Below are positions 1 through 9,600 of a DNA stretch of 64,000 nt, one piece after another. Made by a program: the position numbers and the translations under genes. The DNA is from an uncultured Ruminococcus sp. (GTDB lineage Bacteria > Bacillota > Clostridia > Oscillospirales > Ruminococcaceae): NCBI GenBank assembly GCA_947176345.1, contig CAMWQI010000001.1:65900-129899 (forward strand), in the 5' to 3' direction. Every line of letters starts with the position of its first letter. Position 1 is the first letter of the stretch. The notes beneath the pieces are model-generated. The model was not told where the DNA came from. It did no database searches and was given only the letters and a program-made list of their open reading frames with translations.

Positions 1-305
1 ACGGAACAAAACCGGATATTACAAATCCTTCCGGTACAACTAAACCTACTAATTCGGGCGGTGACAGTGAAATTCTTTATGGAGATGCAAATGAAGACGG
101 TGACGTGAATGTATCAGATGCCGTACTGATAATGCAGACTCTCTCAAATCCGGATGACTATAAACTTACAAAACAGGGAAAGAAAAATGCCGATGTTGTT
201 GGCAAGGGCGACGGTGTAACTGCTAAAGATGCACTTGCTATTCAGATGCTTGGTATAAATCTTGTTAAGCAGACGGATTTTCCGCTTGATGATATAACAA
301 TATAA
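1..305 (+). CDS. 3' end of a dockerin-bearing secreted protein (partial)
   Basis: The reading frame is open from base 3 into the ORF that the track starts at an internal Met. The visible protein starts with a Thr/Pro/Gly/Ser linker (TNPSGTTKPTNSGG) and continues into a complete type I-like dockerin. The first calcium loop is DANEDGDVNVSD. The second half reads ADVVGKGDGVTAKDALAIQ. The catalytic or binding part lies upstream of the window, so substrate and family are unknown. The dockerin implies export and attachment to a cohesin scaffoldin. It resembles the dockerins of the two other dockerin genes downstream on this strand. Confidence is high for the dockerin and absent for anything else. 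Confidence 0.92.
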   Translation, partial: GTKPDITNPSGTTKPTNSGGDSEILYGDANEDGDVNVSDAVLIMQTLSNPDDYKLTKQGKKNADVVGKGDGVTAKDALAIQMLGINLVKQTDFPLDDITI

Positions 306-340
306 AATATAATATTAAACTAATTCATAGAATATTCACG

Positions 341-372
341 AAAGGGAGTTTTACTCCCTTTCCGATTTTTTT
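341..372 (+). terminator. Rho-independent terminator of the first dockerin gene
   Basis: AAAGGGAG and CTCCCTTT form an 8-bp stem with a 5-nt loop, followed after CCGA by a T run. It lies 36 bases after the stop codon. Confidence 0.8.
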
Positions 373-450
373 ATTATTATGCAAACTGCACAAAAAGCGC
401 GATACTATATTAGAGAATACAACGAAATTCCGAAAATCTATTTACTTTTT

Positions 451-464
451 TTTCAGGATATAAT
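451..464 (+). promoter_or_regulatory. Probable promoter -10 region of the GH9 gene
   Basis: TATAAT at 459-464 sits in the string TTTCAGGATATAATATAA. No good -35 hexamer is present at the usual distance. A very similar string (TTTTTTACAGTATAATATAA) lies before the pectate lyase gene. The start of RNA would be near base 472. The weak -35 suggests an activator. Confidence 0.5.
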
Positions 465-471
465 ATAATAA

Positions 472-558
472 GATTGGTAAGTAAAAGGTTTGGTGCAAGT
501 CCTTACGGATAACCGCTTACTGATATTTCAAATATAATCGTGGTGCTTGCACTGGCAC
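472..558 (+). ncRNA. Structured 5' leader resembling a cobalamin riboswitch core
   Basis: The expected 5' end of the GH9 transcript can fold into nested stems GUAAG/CUUAC (477-481/516-520), GGUU/AACC (487-490/511-514) and UCC/GGA (500-502/507-509). A small hairpin follows at 523-535, and GAUU/AAUC (472-475/536-539) closes the domain. The segment GGTGCAAGTCC followed by CCGCTTACTG resembles the conserved P4-L5 region of cobalamin riboswitches (GGTGAAAATCC, CCCGCCACTG). Downstream, GTGC/GCAC (543-546/555-558) presents a loop containing UUGCAC. That loop is complementary to GUGCAA in the first domain, as in the L5-L13 kissing loop of that class. The Shine-Dalgarno GGGAGGG lies 30 bases further on. 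The structure was drawn by hand, and the class assignment is tentative. Confidence 0.42.
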
Positions 559-600
559 TGCGTTATAATTAAACTCATATTTTTTTGGGAGGGTATACAA

Positions 601-3600
601 ATGCACAAGAAACTTTCAAGAGCAATTGCCGGAAGTCTTATGTCTGCTGCTATGCTCGCTACAGCTCTTACCGGAGTGGTTGCTCCTATAACCGCTTCAG
701 CTGGTCAGGTGCTTGGCGAAACAACTTTTGAGCATAAGGCACTTCCTTGGCATACTTGCGAATCAAGTCCTGCAAAACAGGATTTTGAAATTAAAGACGG
801 TGAAGTTCACATTACAGTTCTCACTGCAATTGGTGCTGACAATGAAAAGTGGGACCTTCAGTTCAGACACAGAAATCTTAACTTTAAAGCCGGTCACACA
901 TATAAAGTAAGTTTTAAGGCAAAGGCAAAAAGAAATGGTATGCAGCTTTGCTCAAAAATCGGTGACATTTCAGGTGACAACGAATACTTTGTTGTTAATG
1001 GTGACCAGGGTACTATGCAGATGGGTCCGCACATGGGCGGTCAGTGGGGTAATGCAGCTAAGCTGACTACTTCATATCAGACTTATGCGGGTACATTTAC
1101 TCCTACTCAGGACCTTGAGGGTGTTGAATGGTCTTTCCATTACGCAAAGGGTACTAAGTATGAGGGCAACGCTCAGGACGGCGACGAAATCTGGTTTGAT
1201 GAGATGTCAATTGAGTGTGAAACTTGCAACGACTGCGATGCTGACCCGAATAACTCCTATGGTGCTGTAAACCGTGACTATAGTACAGCTGTTGACAGCA
1301 ATTTGGGTACTTTCGGTGCTACTAAAAACTTCATTTCTGTAAACCAGATTGGTTACTATCCGAATCTTAAAAAGGTTGCAACTCTCGGTGATAACGGCGG
1401 TGACATTCTTTACGGTGCTACAAAGATTAGTCTCAGCGGTTCTTATGACTTCGAGCTTGTTGATGCAAATTCTGGTGATGTTGTATACACTGGTAAGACT
1501 TCTGAGCCTAAGGCTGATAAGGATTCCGGTGATAAAGTCTGCACAATTGACTTTAGCGAATACGATAAACCCGGCAGATACTATCTCCAGATTAAGGGAC
1601 AGGACTGGAGGTCATTCGAGTTCAATATCGGTGACAATATTTACTATGATGAGTCCCACAATCTCCTTACTAATGCTATGAACTACTTCTATCAGAACCG
1701 TTCAGGTATTGATATTGAAGACAAGTACTGTACATCAGGCGGTTCAGACGGCAAGGGTACAGGAATGGGTCACCAGGGTGGTCACAAGACTGATACAGCT
1801 ACAATTCAGAAAATCTGGAAGAACGAATATTCTTCTAAGGAAGAAGCAACTTCAACATACAAGTCAGGTACTCTTACCGCAAATGGCGGTTGGTACGATG
1901 CCGGTGACCACGGTAAGTACGTTGTAAACGGCGGTATCTCTATTTGGACTCTCCAGAATATGTATGAAAGAGCTATTCAGACAGAAGAAGGTAAGGCTAA
2001 GTTTGCTGACGGTTCAGGTACTGTTGTAGTTCCTGAAGCAGGAAATAAAGTTCCTGACGTTCTCGACGAAGCTGCTGTAGAACTTGACTGGATTGCACAG
2101 ATGAAAGTTACTTCCAGCGACAGCGCATGGGGTAAATATGAGGGTCTTTACTATCACAAACTTCATGACCATAAGTGGACTGGTCTTGCTACAAAACCGT
2201 GGGATTACGAAGGCGATACACTTTCAGACGGTTCAAAGGGCTGGGGTACAGTTCGTATTGTAAAGCCTCCGACGTTCGCTGCTACACTTAACTATGCTGC
2301 TTGTGCTGCACAGGCTGCAAGACTTTGGGAACCTTACGATTCTGCAAAGGCTAAGCAGTATCTCGAAAGTGCTAAGGAAGCATTTGAGGCATATCAGAAG
2401 TACTGGTATCCTTATGATGATACAAAGACTACCCACCCGACTTTGAAATGTGAGTGTCCACAGGAAGAACTCAACGAAAATTCACTCTATGCACCTATGT
2501 GGCACGCAAAGGGCGGTGGTCCTTACGGTGACGACAACGTTCTTGATGATGCTTACTGGGCAGCTTGCGAAATCTTCGTATCTGCTTCAAAGATGGGCGA
2601 CACTGCTGCTGCTTCTACTTACAAGAAGATTATCGACGAATCTGATTATGCTTACAATGTAAGCACAAGAATGGTAGGCGGTGAGAACAAGGACGGTTCT
2701 TTCACTTCATTTAACTGGGGCAACACTGCTTCTGCTGGTTCACTTACACTTGCTCTCAACAGCGACCTCCTCTCAGACAGCGAAAACAGCAAAATCAAGG
2801 AAACAATTTTAGCTGCTGCTGACGAATACATGAAGTGCGAAAGCGAACAGGGTTATGGTATTCCATACAAGTATGACGGTCCTGACTACAATGACCCGAA
2901 CAACCTTGACCCATCTGTTATGATTAACGGTTATGAGTGGGGTTCAAACTCAATGGTTATCAATAACTGTATCGTTATGGCTTATGCTTACGACCTTACA
3001 AAGGATATTAATTACATGAACGGTGTTGCTACAGGTCTTGACTACCTCTTCGGACGCAATCCGCTTTCATACTCCTATGTAACAGGTTACGGTACATACA
3101 AGGAACATAATCCTCACCACAGATACTGGTCTTACGAGCTTGACAAGTCATTGCCTATGGCTCCTGATGGTATTCTTTCAGGTGGTCCTAATGCAGGTCT
3201 TCAGGACCCATATGTACGTGCTTTAGGTTTCGTTCCTGGCAATACAGCAAATCCATCACAGAGATGCTTTGTTGACTCTATCGAAGCTTGGTCTACAAAT
3301 GAGGTTACAATTAACTGGAACTCTCCTCTTGCTTGGATTGCTTCATTCATGCAGGATGAAGCTGCTAAGGCAGACCCTAATAACAAGGGAGAGGATAACA
3401 CTACAAAGCCTACAACTTCTAATGAGGGTGGCGACAAGGATAAGATTCTTTGGGGTGACGCTAACGTTGACAATGAAGTAAACGTTTCTGACGCTGTTCT
3501 TATCATGCAGACACTTTCTAACCCTGATGAATATCAGCTTTCAGCACAGGGCAGACTCAATGCTGACGTTGTTGACAACGGTAGTGGTGTAACTGCTATG

Positions 3601-3690
3601 GATGCACTTGCTATTCAGTGTATCGGTATCAACCTTATCACACAGCCTGATTTCCCGACAACAACTGAAGTAATCACATCGTTCGGTTGA
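601..3690 (+). CDS. Cellulosomal GH9 endoglucanase with N-terminal CBM4-like domain and C-terminal dockerin
   Basis: Secreted glycoside hydrolase family 9 enzyme (1029 aa), expected to cut beta-1,4-glucan chains of cellulose. The start at 601 gives a classic signal peptide (MHKKLSRAIAGSLMS...ITASA, about 34 residues) behind GGGAGGG; the track start at 547 lies upstream of that ribosome site. Order: signal peptide, CBM4-like beta-sandwich (about 35-215), CelD-type Ig-like domain (FISVNQIGYYP, about 240-340), GH9 barrel (about 350-930), short linker and dockerin (about 963-1025, DANVDNEVNVSD). The GH9 catalytic aspartate motif WYDAGDHGKY and the glutamate motif NEVTINWNSPLAW are both present, so it should be active. 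The second dockerin loop has 13 rather than 12 residues. It is monocistronic between its own leader and terminator. Confidence 0.95.
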   Translation: MHKKLSRAIAGSLMSAAMLATALTGVVAPITASAGQVLGETTFEHKALPWHTCESSPAKQDFEIKDGEVHITVLTAIGADNEKWDLQFRHRNLNFKAGHTYKVSFKAKAKRNGMQLCSKIGDISGDNEYFVVNGDQGTMQMGPHMGGQWGNAAKLTTSYQTYAGTFTPTQDLEGVEWSFHYAKGTKYEGNAQDGDEIWFDEMSIECETCNDCDADPNNSYGAVNRDYSTAVDSNLGTFGATKNFISVNQIGYYPNLKKVATLGDNGGDILYGATKISLSGSYDFELVDANSGDVVYTGKTSEPKADKDSGDKVCTIDFSEYDKPGRYYLQIKGQDWRSFEFNIGDNIYYDESHNLLTNAMNYFYQNRSGIDIEDKYCTSGGSDGKGTGMGHQGGHKTDTATIQKIWKNEYSSKEEATSTYKSGTLTANGGWYDAGDHGKYVVNGGISIWTLQNMYERAIQTEEGKAKFADGSGTVVVPEAGNKVPDVLDEAAVELDWIAQMKVTSSDSAWGKYEGLYYHKLHDHKWTGLATKPWDYEGDTLSDGSKGWGTVRIVKPPTFAATLNYAACAAQAARLWEPYDSAKAKQYLESAKEAFEAYQKYWYPYDDTKTTHPTLKCECPQEELNENSLYAPMWHAKGGGPYGDDNVLDDAYWAACEIFVSASKMGDTAAASTYKKIIDESDYAYNVSTRMVGGENKDGSFTSFNWGNTASAGSLTLALNSDLLSDSENSKIKETILAAADEYMKCESEQGYGIPYKYDGPDYNDPNNLDPSVMINGYEWGSNSMVINNCIVMAYAYDLTKDINYMNGVATGLDYLFGRNPLSYSYVTGYGTYKEHNPHHRYWSYELDKSLPMAPDGILSGGPNAGLQDPYVRALGFVPGNTANPSQRCFVDSIEAWSTNEVTINWNSPLAWIASFMQDEAAKADPNNKGEDNTTKPTTSNEGGDKDKILWGDANVDNEVNVSDAVLIMQTLSNPDEYQLSAQGRLNADVVDNGSGVTAMDALAIQCIGINLITQPDFPTTTEVITSFG

Positions 3691-3704
3691 TAAGTAAAAA
3701 ATAT

Positions 3705-3735
3705 AAAGGGGACACTCCGGTGTCCTCTTTTTTGC
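3705..3735 (+). terminator. Terminator of the GH9 gene
   Basis: GGGGACAC-tccg-GTGTCCTC stem followed by TTTTTT, 15 bases after the stop codon. Confidence 0.88.
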
Positions 3736-3780
3736 GTTTCGAGTGTGACAAATATAACTGCTGGTTATTTTATGGCATAA

Positions 3781-3812
3781 AAAAAGACAGTCCCGAAAGA
3801 CTGTCTTTAAAG
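3781..3812 (-). terminator. Terminator of the rpmG-rplA operon
   Basis: AAAGACAGTC and GACTGTCTTT form a 10-bp stem. Read on the minus strand it is followed by a T run. It lies just past the rplA stop, so rplJ-rplL do not follow rplA here as they do in many Firmicutes. Confidence 0.85.
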
Positions 3813-3824
3813 TTTTTATTTTAA

Positions 3825-4520
3825 TCAGACACCATATTTAGTGGTTGCAACCGGTACACCAGGACCCATTGTTGATGCTACTGTACATGATTTAAGGTAA
3901 GTACCCTTTGCAGCAGCCGGCTTAGCCTTAACAATAGCTTCCATAAGAACATTGAAGTTTTCTTCAAGCTTTGCAGCACCGAATGAAGCCTTACCGATAG
4001 GGCAGTGAATGATATTTGTCTTGTCAAGACGGTATTCAATCTTACCAGCCTTAGCCTCTGTTACAGCCTTTGCAACATCAGGTGTTACAGTACCAGCCTT
4101 TGGGTTAGGCATGAGACCACGAGGACCAAGAATTTTACCAAGACGACCAACAAGACCCATCATGTCAGGTGAAGCAACAACAACGTCGAAATCCATCCAG
4201 TTTTCTTTCTGGATTTTTTCAACCATATCCATACCGCCTACATAATCAGCACCGGCAGCCTGAGCAGCCTCATACTTGTCCTCCTTGCAGAAAACAAGTA
4301 CTCTAACGTTCTTACCTGTACCGTTAGGGAGAACAACAGCACCTCTTACCTGCTGGTCAGCGTGTCTGGAGTCAACGCCGAGACGGATATGTGCCTCAAT
4401 AGTTTCATCAAACTTAGCCTTTGCATTCTGGCATACTAAGTCAAGAGCCTCTGTGGACTCATAAAGCTTTGCATAATCGACAGTCTTTGCACTGTCAACA
4501 TATCTTTTGCCGTGTTTCAT
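3825..4520 (-). CDS. rplA: 50S ribosomal protein L1
   Basis: Ribosomal protein L1 (231 aa, the usual length) binds 23S rRNA at the L1 stalk and helps release E-site tRNA. It also represses its own mRNA in many bacteria. The N-terminal [12 protein letters not shown] and the motif [20 protein letters not shown] are diagnostic. The start follows a clear AGGAGGAAATATA. It is last in the operon rpmG-secE-nusG-rplK-rplA, with a terminator right behind it. A leader resembling the L1 autoregulatory site lies upstream. Confidence 0.97.
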   Translation of the reverse strand: MKHGKRYVDSAKTVDYAKLYESTEALDLVCQNAKAKFDETIEAHIRLGVDSRHADQQVRGAVVLPNGTGKNVRVLVFCKEDKYEAAQAAGADYVGGMDMVEKIQKENWMDFDVVVASPDMMGLVGRLGKILGPRGLMPNPKAGTVTPDVAKAVTEAKAGKIEYRLDKTNIIHCPIGKASFGAAKLEENFNVLMEAIVKAKPAAAKGTYLKSCTVASTMGPGVPVATTKYGV

Positions 4521-4566
4521 TATATTTCCTCCTGTTTAAGTGGTAATACCGCACTGCCTATAGCAG

Positions 4567-4596
4567 AACGGTTAGCGGAATTTTCCTCCCACCGTT
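4567..4596 (-). promoter_or_regulatory. Probable L1 protein-binding leader between rplK and rplA
   Basis: On the minus strand AACGGT...ACCGTT encloses GGGAGGAAAATTCCGCTA. As I recall it, the GTGGGAGG...CCGTTAACCAC pattern is typical of the rplK-rplA leader where L1 binds to repress translation. The match is by eye. Confidence 0.55.
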
Positions 4597-4644
4597 GAGA
4601 AGTCGGAACGGGAAAAGTCTTCCCTTTCGTCATTCAAAAATTAA

Positions 4645-5070
4645 TTAGTCAACAACTACAACGCCCATAGAACGTGCTGTACCAGCAATCATGCTCATAG
4701 CTGCCTCAAGAGAACCTGCATTGAGGTCAGGCATTTTCTGTTCAGCAATTTTCTGAACCTGTTCTTTAGTGATGTTAGCGACCTTAGTCTTATTCGGAAC
4801 TCCTGAACCGCTGTTAATGTTGCAAGCCTTCTTGATAAGGACAGCAGCCGGTGGAGTCTTTGTGATAAATGAGAATGAACGGTCTGCATAAACAGTGATA
4901 ACAACAGGGATAATCATTCCGATGTCGTTCTTTGTTCTCTCATTGAATTCCTTTGTGAATGCCATGATGTTTACGCCGTGCTGACCGAGTGCCGGACCAA
5001 CAGGCGGTGCAGGAGTAGCCTTTCCTGCTGCGATTTGAAGCTTAATGTAGCCAACTACTTTCTGTGCCAT
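4645..5070 (-). CDS. rplK: 50S ribosomal protein L11
   Basis: Ribosomal protein L11 (141 aa) sits at the GTPase-associated centre of the large subunit. The start [18 protein letters not shown] follows GGAGG; the track ORF starts 13 codons too early. Conserved features are [19 protein letters not shown], the proline-rich N-domain hinge, and the C-terminal rRNA-binding domain ending [10 protein letters not shown]. Full length and ordinary, between nusG and rplA. Confidence 0.97.
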   Translation of the reverse strand: MAQKVVGYIKLQIAAGKATPAPPVGPALGQHGVNIMAFTKEFNERTKNDIGMIIPVVITVYADRSFSFITKTPPAAVLIKKACNINSGSGVPNKTKVANITKEQVQKIAEQKMPDLNAGSLEAAMSMIAGTARSMGVVVVD

Positions 5071-5166
5071 GTATTCGCACCTCCATAAATGTGGTAAATG
5101 GCGGGGCAAGAGATTATTTTACCCCTCCCACTGAAGTCCGTGCGGACTTCTTTTTTTGACCTTAAA

Positions 5167-5724
5167 CTAATCCTCCATTGTAACTACCTGAGTTATAGGC
5201 AGTGTAGTGGGGGTTTCACGACCGAACATTGAAACGAGTAAATCAACAGTGCGGTCTTCAAGATTGATATTCTGAACAACGCCGACAAAACCGTCCATAG
5301 CAGTTCCGGAAATCTGTACGCTGTCGCCGACCTTGAAATTGACTTCAATATGTGAAACATCAATTCCAAATAATTTCTTTACTTCCTCTTCGGAAAGTGG
5401 TGTCGGGTCAGACGCTGGACCTACAAAGCCGGTACAGCCACGAGTATTTCTTACGATATACCACGTATCGTCGGTAACGACCATTTTTATAAGGACATAG
5501 CCCGGATAAGTCTTGCGTTCAACTTCCTTTTCCACGCTTTTTGTTTCGCCGGTTTTCTTGTCTTTTGTTTCAGTAATTTCAATCACTTTTTCAGTAGGAA
5601 CTCTAACTTCTTGGATAAGCTCTTGCAGATTACGGTTTTCTACAATTTTTTTGATGTTCTGGGCTACCTTGTTTTCGTAGCCGGAGTAAGTGTGGACAAC
5701 ATACCATCTTGCTGTTTCCGCCAT
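5167..5724 (-). CDS. nusG: Transcription termination/antitermination factor NusG
   Basis: NusG (185 aa) binds RNA polymerase, modulates pausing and couples transcription to translation. The N-terminal NGN domain (ARWYVVHTYSGYENKVAQNI, TYPGYVLIKMV, VRNTRGCTGFVG) is followed by a C-terminal KOW domain (FKVGDSVQISGTAMDGFVG). An insert of charged residues (KDKKTGETKSVEKE) at about residues 54-70 lengthens the NGN loop; such inserts occur in other Firmicutes. It is preceded by secE, the usual order. Confidence 0.96.
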   Translation of the reverse strand: MAETARWYVVHTYSGYENKVAQNIKKIVENRNLQELIQEVRVPTEKVIEITETKDKKTGETKSVEKEVERKTYPGYVLIKMVVTDDTWYIVRNTRGCTGFVGPASDPTPLSEEEVKKLFGIDVSHIEVNFKVGDSVQISGTAMDGFVGVVQNINLEDRTVDLLVSMFGRETPTTLPITQVVTMED

Positions 5725-5752
5725 TACAAATCCTCCTTAGATTTCTTACTGA

Positions 5753-6103
5753 TTACTGGTAGATAAGCCTGAGCAGAGCAAGGAAACCCTCATCAAGCAG
5801 TCCGACGAGGACAGCCGATAATGCAATTACTCCGACAACGACAGATGTATTTGAAACAACTGTCTTTTTGGTCGGCCATACTACCTTTTTAAATTCGACT
5901 TTTAAGTCATGAAACCATTTTCCGACTTTACCTTGTTCCTTTTTCTTGTCGGATTTCTTGTCACTTTTTGAATCAGCCTTAGTGTCAGCGGTCTTTTCAG
6001 GAGTTTTCTTTTTTTCCTTTACGACCTTTTCTTCCTGTTCAGGCTTTTCCTTAGTGGCTTTCTTTTTTGTTTCGGGAGTGGTATTTTCCTTTTCTTTAGC
6101 CAT
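5753..6103 (-). CDS. secE: Preprotein translocase subunit SecE
   Basis: SecE (116 aa) is the single-span clamp of the SecYEG channel in the membrane. The C-terminal half shows the family pattern KWFHDLKVEFKKVVWPTKK followed by one membrane segment (VVVGVIALSAVLVGLLDEGFL). The first 60 residues are a Lys/Glu/Thr-rich disordered extension, longer than minimal Gram-positive SecE but common in Ruminococcaceae. It lies 28 bases upstream of nusG and shares its operon. Confidence 0.93.
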   Translation of the reverse strand: MAKEKENTTPETKKKATKEKPEQEEKVVKEKKKTPEKTADTKADSKSDKKSDKKKEQGKVGKWFHDLKVEFKKVVWPTKKTVVSNTSVVVGVIALSAVLVGLLDEGFLALLRLIYQ

Positions 6104-6121
6104 TAGAAAAATTCCTCCTGA

Positions 6122-6271
6122 TTACTTTGTTTCTTTGTGAAGAGTATGCTTACGGCAGAACTTGCAGTGTTTGTTCATTTCAAGTCTGTCGGGGTCATTC
6201 TTCTTGTTCTTCTTAGAAACATAATTTCTCTGCTTGCATTCTGTACAAGCTAAAGTAACCTTTACTCTCAT
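6122..6271 (-). CDS. rpmG: 50S ribosomal protein L33 (zinc-binding type)
   Basis: Not in the ORF track (49 aa). Translation of the minus strand from 6271 gives [23 protein letters not shown] and ends [19 protein letters not shown] and CKFC supply the four cysteines of a C+ (zinc) L33. The start follows AGGAGGTGCCGAT. It is the first gene of the rpmG-secE-nusG-rplK-rplA operon, about 100 bases below a consensus promoter. Confidence 0.95.
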   Translation of the reverse strand: MRVKVTLACTECKQRNYVSKKNKKNDPDRLEMNKHCKFCRKHTLHKETK

Positions 6272-6369
6272 ATCGGCACCTCCTGAATTAGTACTTCCTC
6301 CGTTTAGGGATATAGGTTATTGCCTCCCTCGAACAAGGCAAAAAATAAGACCTCATACGAGGTAAATTA

Positions 6370-6398
6370 ATTATATCATGTAATTTTTTCTTTGTCAA
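6370..6398 (-). promoter_or_regulatory. Consensus sigma-A promoter of the rpmG operon
   Basis: On the minus strand TTGACA (6393-6398) and TATAAT (6370-6375) are separated by exactly 17 bases. A small hairpin ACCTC-gtat-GAGGT (6350-6363) would sit at the very 5' end of the transcript. This strength fits a ribosomal/translocase operon. Confidence 0.9.
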
Positions 6399-6570
6399 GG
6401 GTTTTTCTGAATTTTTTTACAGAATTTCTAAAAAATCTGATTTACACATAATATAATATAAAATAAAAATTATACTATCTGAATAAAATAATGATTATTT
6501 GTGCAGAAAAAATATTATAAAAAGCACAAAATATCAGTTAATCAGCACTATCTATCATTGTGTTTAGCGA

Positions 6571-6640
6571 TTTTTTACAGTATAATATAAACAATGAATA
6601 ACAAAGTGCGAAAGTTGCACATAGGGTGCAACGAAAAAAA
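6571..6640 (+). promoter_or_regulatory. Promoter -10 and hairpin leader of the pectate lyase gene
   Basis: TATAAT at 6581-6586 lacks a good -35 hexamer. The leader contains GTTGCAC-atagg-GTGCAAC (6614-6620/6626-6632), a perfect 7-bp hairpin. An alternative GTGC/GCAC pairing (6606-6609/6617-6620) excludes it. The rest of the 405-base gap between rpmG and this gene is AT-rich with no gene seen. Confidence 0.5.
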
Positions 6641-6676
6641 TTTTTTTAATCATTATATTTACGGAGGAAACTAAAA

Positions 6677-9600
6677 ATGAAATCTAAGTTTTTCAGAAAG
6701 CGTGCCACAGCTATTGCTGTTGCTGTAATGTCACTGTCATGTATGGCATCAGTAGTAAACAGTCCGGCTTATATGCCTACAGCTACAACAACTATCACAG
6801 CATTTGCTGCTGACAGCGTAAACATCACAAGTTCTGTAGGATATGCAGAAGGTATGTATGCTACATGGTCATCTGTTTCAGGTGCTGAGGGTTACAACGT
6901 TTATGTTGACGGTGTTCAGATTGATTCAATGCTCATCAGACAGTATTCAAGCTACATGAGAGCTGATGCAGTAGGTCTTAAAGCAGGAAGTCACACAATG
7001 AAAGTCGTTCCTGTTATCAGCGGTAAGGAAGATACTTCAAAGGCTGCTGAAACAAAGGCTGATGTTTATGCACACGACCGTTCAGGTTTCGGCTTTGTAA
7101 ATGGCACATCTTCCGGTGCGTACAATGAAGACGGTACACTTAAATCGGACGCTGTTGTTATTTACGTTACAAACGCTACTAAAGATTCTGTAAGCGTTAC
7201 ACTTCCCGACAAAAAGGGTACTGCAACAAATCTTACAGGTATTCAGAATATTATAAATAATCTCAAGAGCAATAAGTCTGCACCGCCTGTAGCAATTAGA
7301 TTTATAGGAAACATTGAAGACCCTGAAGGTATGCCAAATGGAGACCTTTATGTAGACGCTGTATTATGCGGTCTTACAATTGAGGGTGTCGGCAATGATG
7401 CTACTTTTAACGGCTTTGGTCTTGTTATGAAAAACAGTTCAAACGTTGAAGTAAGAAATATTGGCTTTATGAACTGCGACAGCGATGAGGGTGACGACTG
7501 TGGACTTCAGCAGAAAAATGACCACGTATGGGTTCATAACTGTGACTTCTTCTATGGTCAGGCAGGTTCAGACAAAGACCAGGTAAAAGGCGATGGTGCT
7601 TTAGATACAAAGACTTCAACATATATTACTCATTCATACAATCATTTTTGGGATAACGGAAAGTGTAATCTTCAGGGTATGAAGTCAGAATCCGAAGATA
7701 ACTTTGTTACATACCATCACAACTGGTACGACCATTCCGATTCACGTCACCCAAGAATAAGAACCTGTACAGTACACAGCTACAACAACTACTTTGACGG
7801 CAACGCAAAGTATGGTATAGGCGTTACACTTGGTGCATCTTGTTTCTCTGAAAATAACTATTTCAGAAACTGCAAATATCCTATGCTCATCTCTATGCAG
7901 GGTTCAGATGTTGCAGGCAGTAATGAGCCTACATTCTCCAGCGAAAACGGCGGTATTATAAAGTCTTATGGTAATATTGTTGACGGCGGTAAAGGCTATG
8001 TTAAATATCAGGACGACAATACAGAATTTGACGCATACGAAGCATCTTCAAGAGATGAAAAAGTTCCGTCAAGCATAACGTGTAAAAAAGGCGGTACAGC
8101 TTACAACAACTTTGATACCGATTCAAGTATGTATAGCTATAACGTTGATAAGGCTGAAGATGTTCCGTCAGTTGTAACTTCAAAGGCTGGTCGTGTAGAC
8201 GGCGGTGACTTCCAGTGGAAGTTTGACAATTCAGTTGACGATGAAAGCTATGACGTAAATCAGGCACTTAAAGATGCAGTTGTTTCTTATAAGGACTCAA
8301 TTGTTGCTATCGGTAGTGGATTTACAAATACCAGCACAACAACTCCGGAACAGACTACTACAAAATCATCAGGTACACAAAATACAACAACTACAACAAC
8401 AAAAGCTCCCACAACATCTACACCGGCTACAACTCCGGCTGGAATAAAGGTTGAGTATTCAGGCGGTTGGAATGAAATGGCATATATGGGCATTTCAGGC
8501 ATAAAGGATGCTGATGTTACAGGTGTATCATATTCAGGTGCATCAAGTGGTTCACTTAAAGGCGAAGACCTTGAATATCTTGTAAGAGATGTTGACGGCG
8601 GTGTACGTGTTGACCTCCTTGGACTTAAAGCAGGTACTTATACAATTACAGTTACTACTTCAAAGGGCGAAATCAAGCAGAGCGGTATTGTAGTAGGTCA
8701 GCAGGATAGGTCAGGTTATGCACATTATAACTATTCTGACGGTGTAGGTGCATACAACGACAACGGCGAACTTAAAGCAAATGCAAAAATTATTTATGTT
8801 ACAGAAGAAAATAAAAACACAGTTTCCGTTACATCTAAGGACGGCACAACTGTTAAAGGTATAGGAAATATCCTTAACTCCGTTGCACAAGACGTTGGTG
8901 GTGGTAAGAACGCTAACGGCGGTACAGCTAACACCAATCAGGATATTATAAAGAAACTTGCTAAGGACGGCACACCACTTGTTATCAGAATTGTAGGAAA
9001 CGTTACAGCTCCGGAGGGCGTAACAGCATTTAACTCCGTAGATATGGGCGGTTCTAAGGGTGATAACGGCTATATGGCAAGAATGCGTTCAGGTAAGGAC
9101 GTTACAATTGAGGGTGTTGGTGCAGACGCTACAATCAACGGCTGGGGCATTCACTTCATGTGCGAATCTTCTGCTCCTGAACTGGGCAAGAGCTTTGAAG
9201 TAAGAAATATCGCATTCAGAAACGTTCCTGAAGATTGTATCGGTATGGAAGGCGTACAGGAAGGCTTAGGAAGCAGTGCAAAGATTACAGCTTCCGTTGA
9301 AAGATGCTGGATTCATAACTGTGAGTTCTACGTTCCAAAGATAGCTAATCCGGCTGAATCTGATAAGTCAGAGGGCGACGGTGCTTGCGACTTCAAGCGT
9401 GGACAGTATTTCACAAACAGCTACTGCTACTATGAGGGCTACCACAAGACAAACCTTGTCGGCTCATCTGATACAAGTCTCCAGTATAATATCTCATTCC
9501 ACCACAACTACTGGAAGAACTGCGAATCAAGAGGACCTCTTGCACGTCAGGCTAATATTCATATGTACAATAACGTATTTGACGGTCAGTCAAGCTACTG

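Noticed and set aside
480-560. Group II intron domain or other ribozyme fragment in the GH9 leader
   Set aside because: GGTGCAAGTCC loosely recalls intron domain V, but no GAGCCGTATGCGGTGAAAG-type stem or reverse transcriptase is present.
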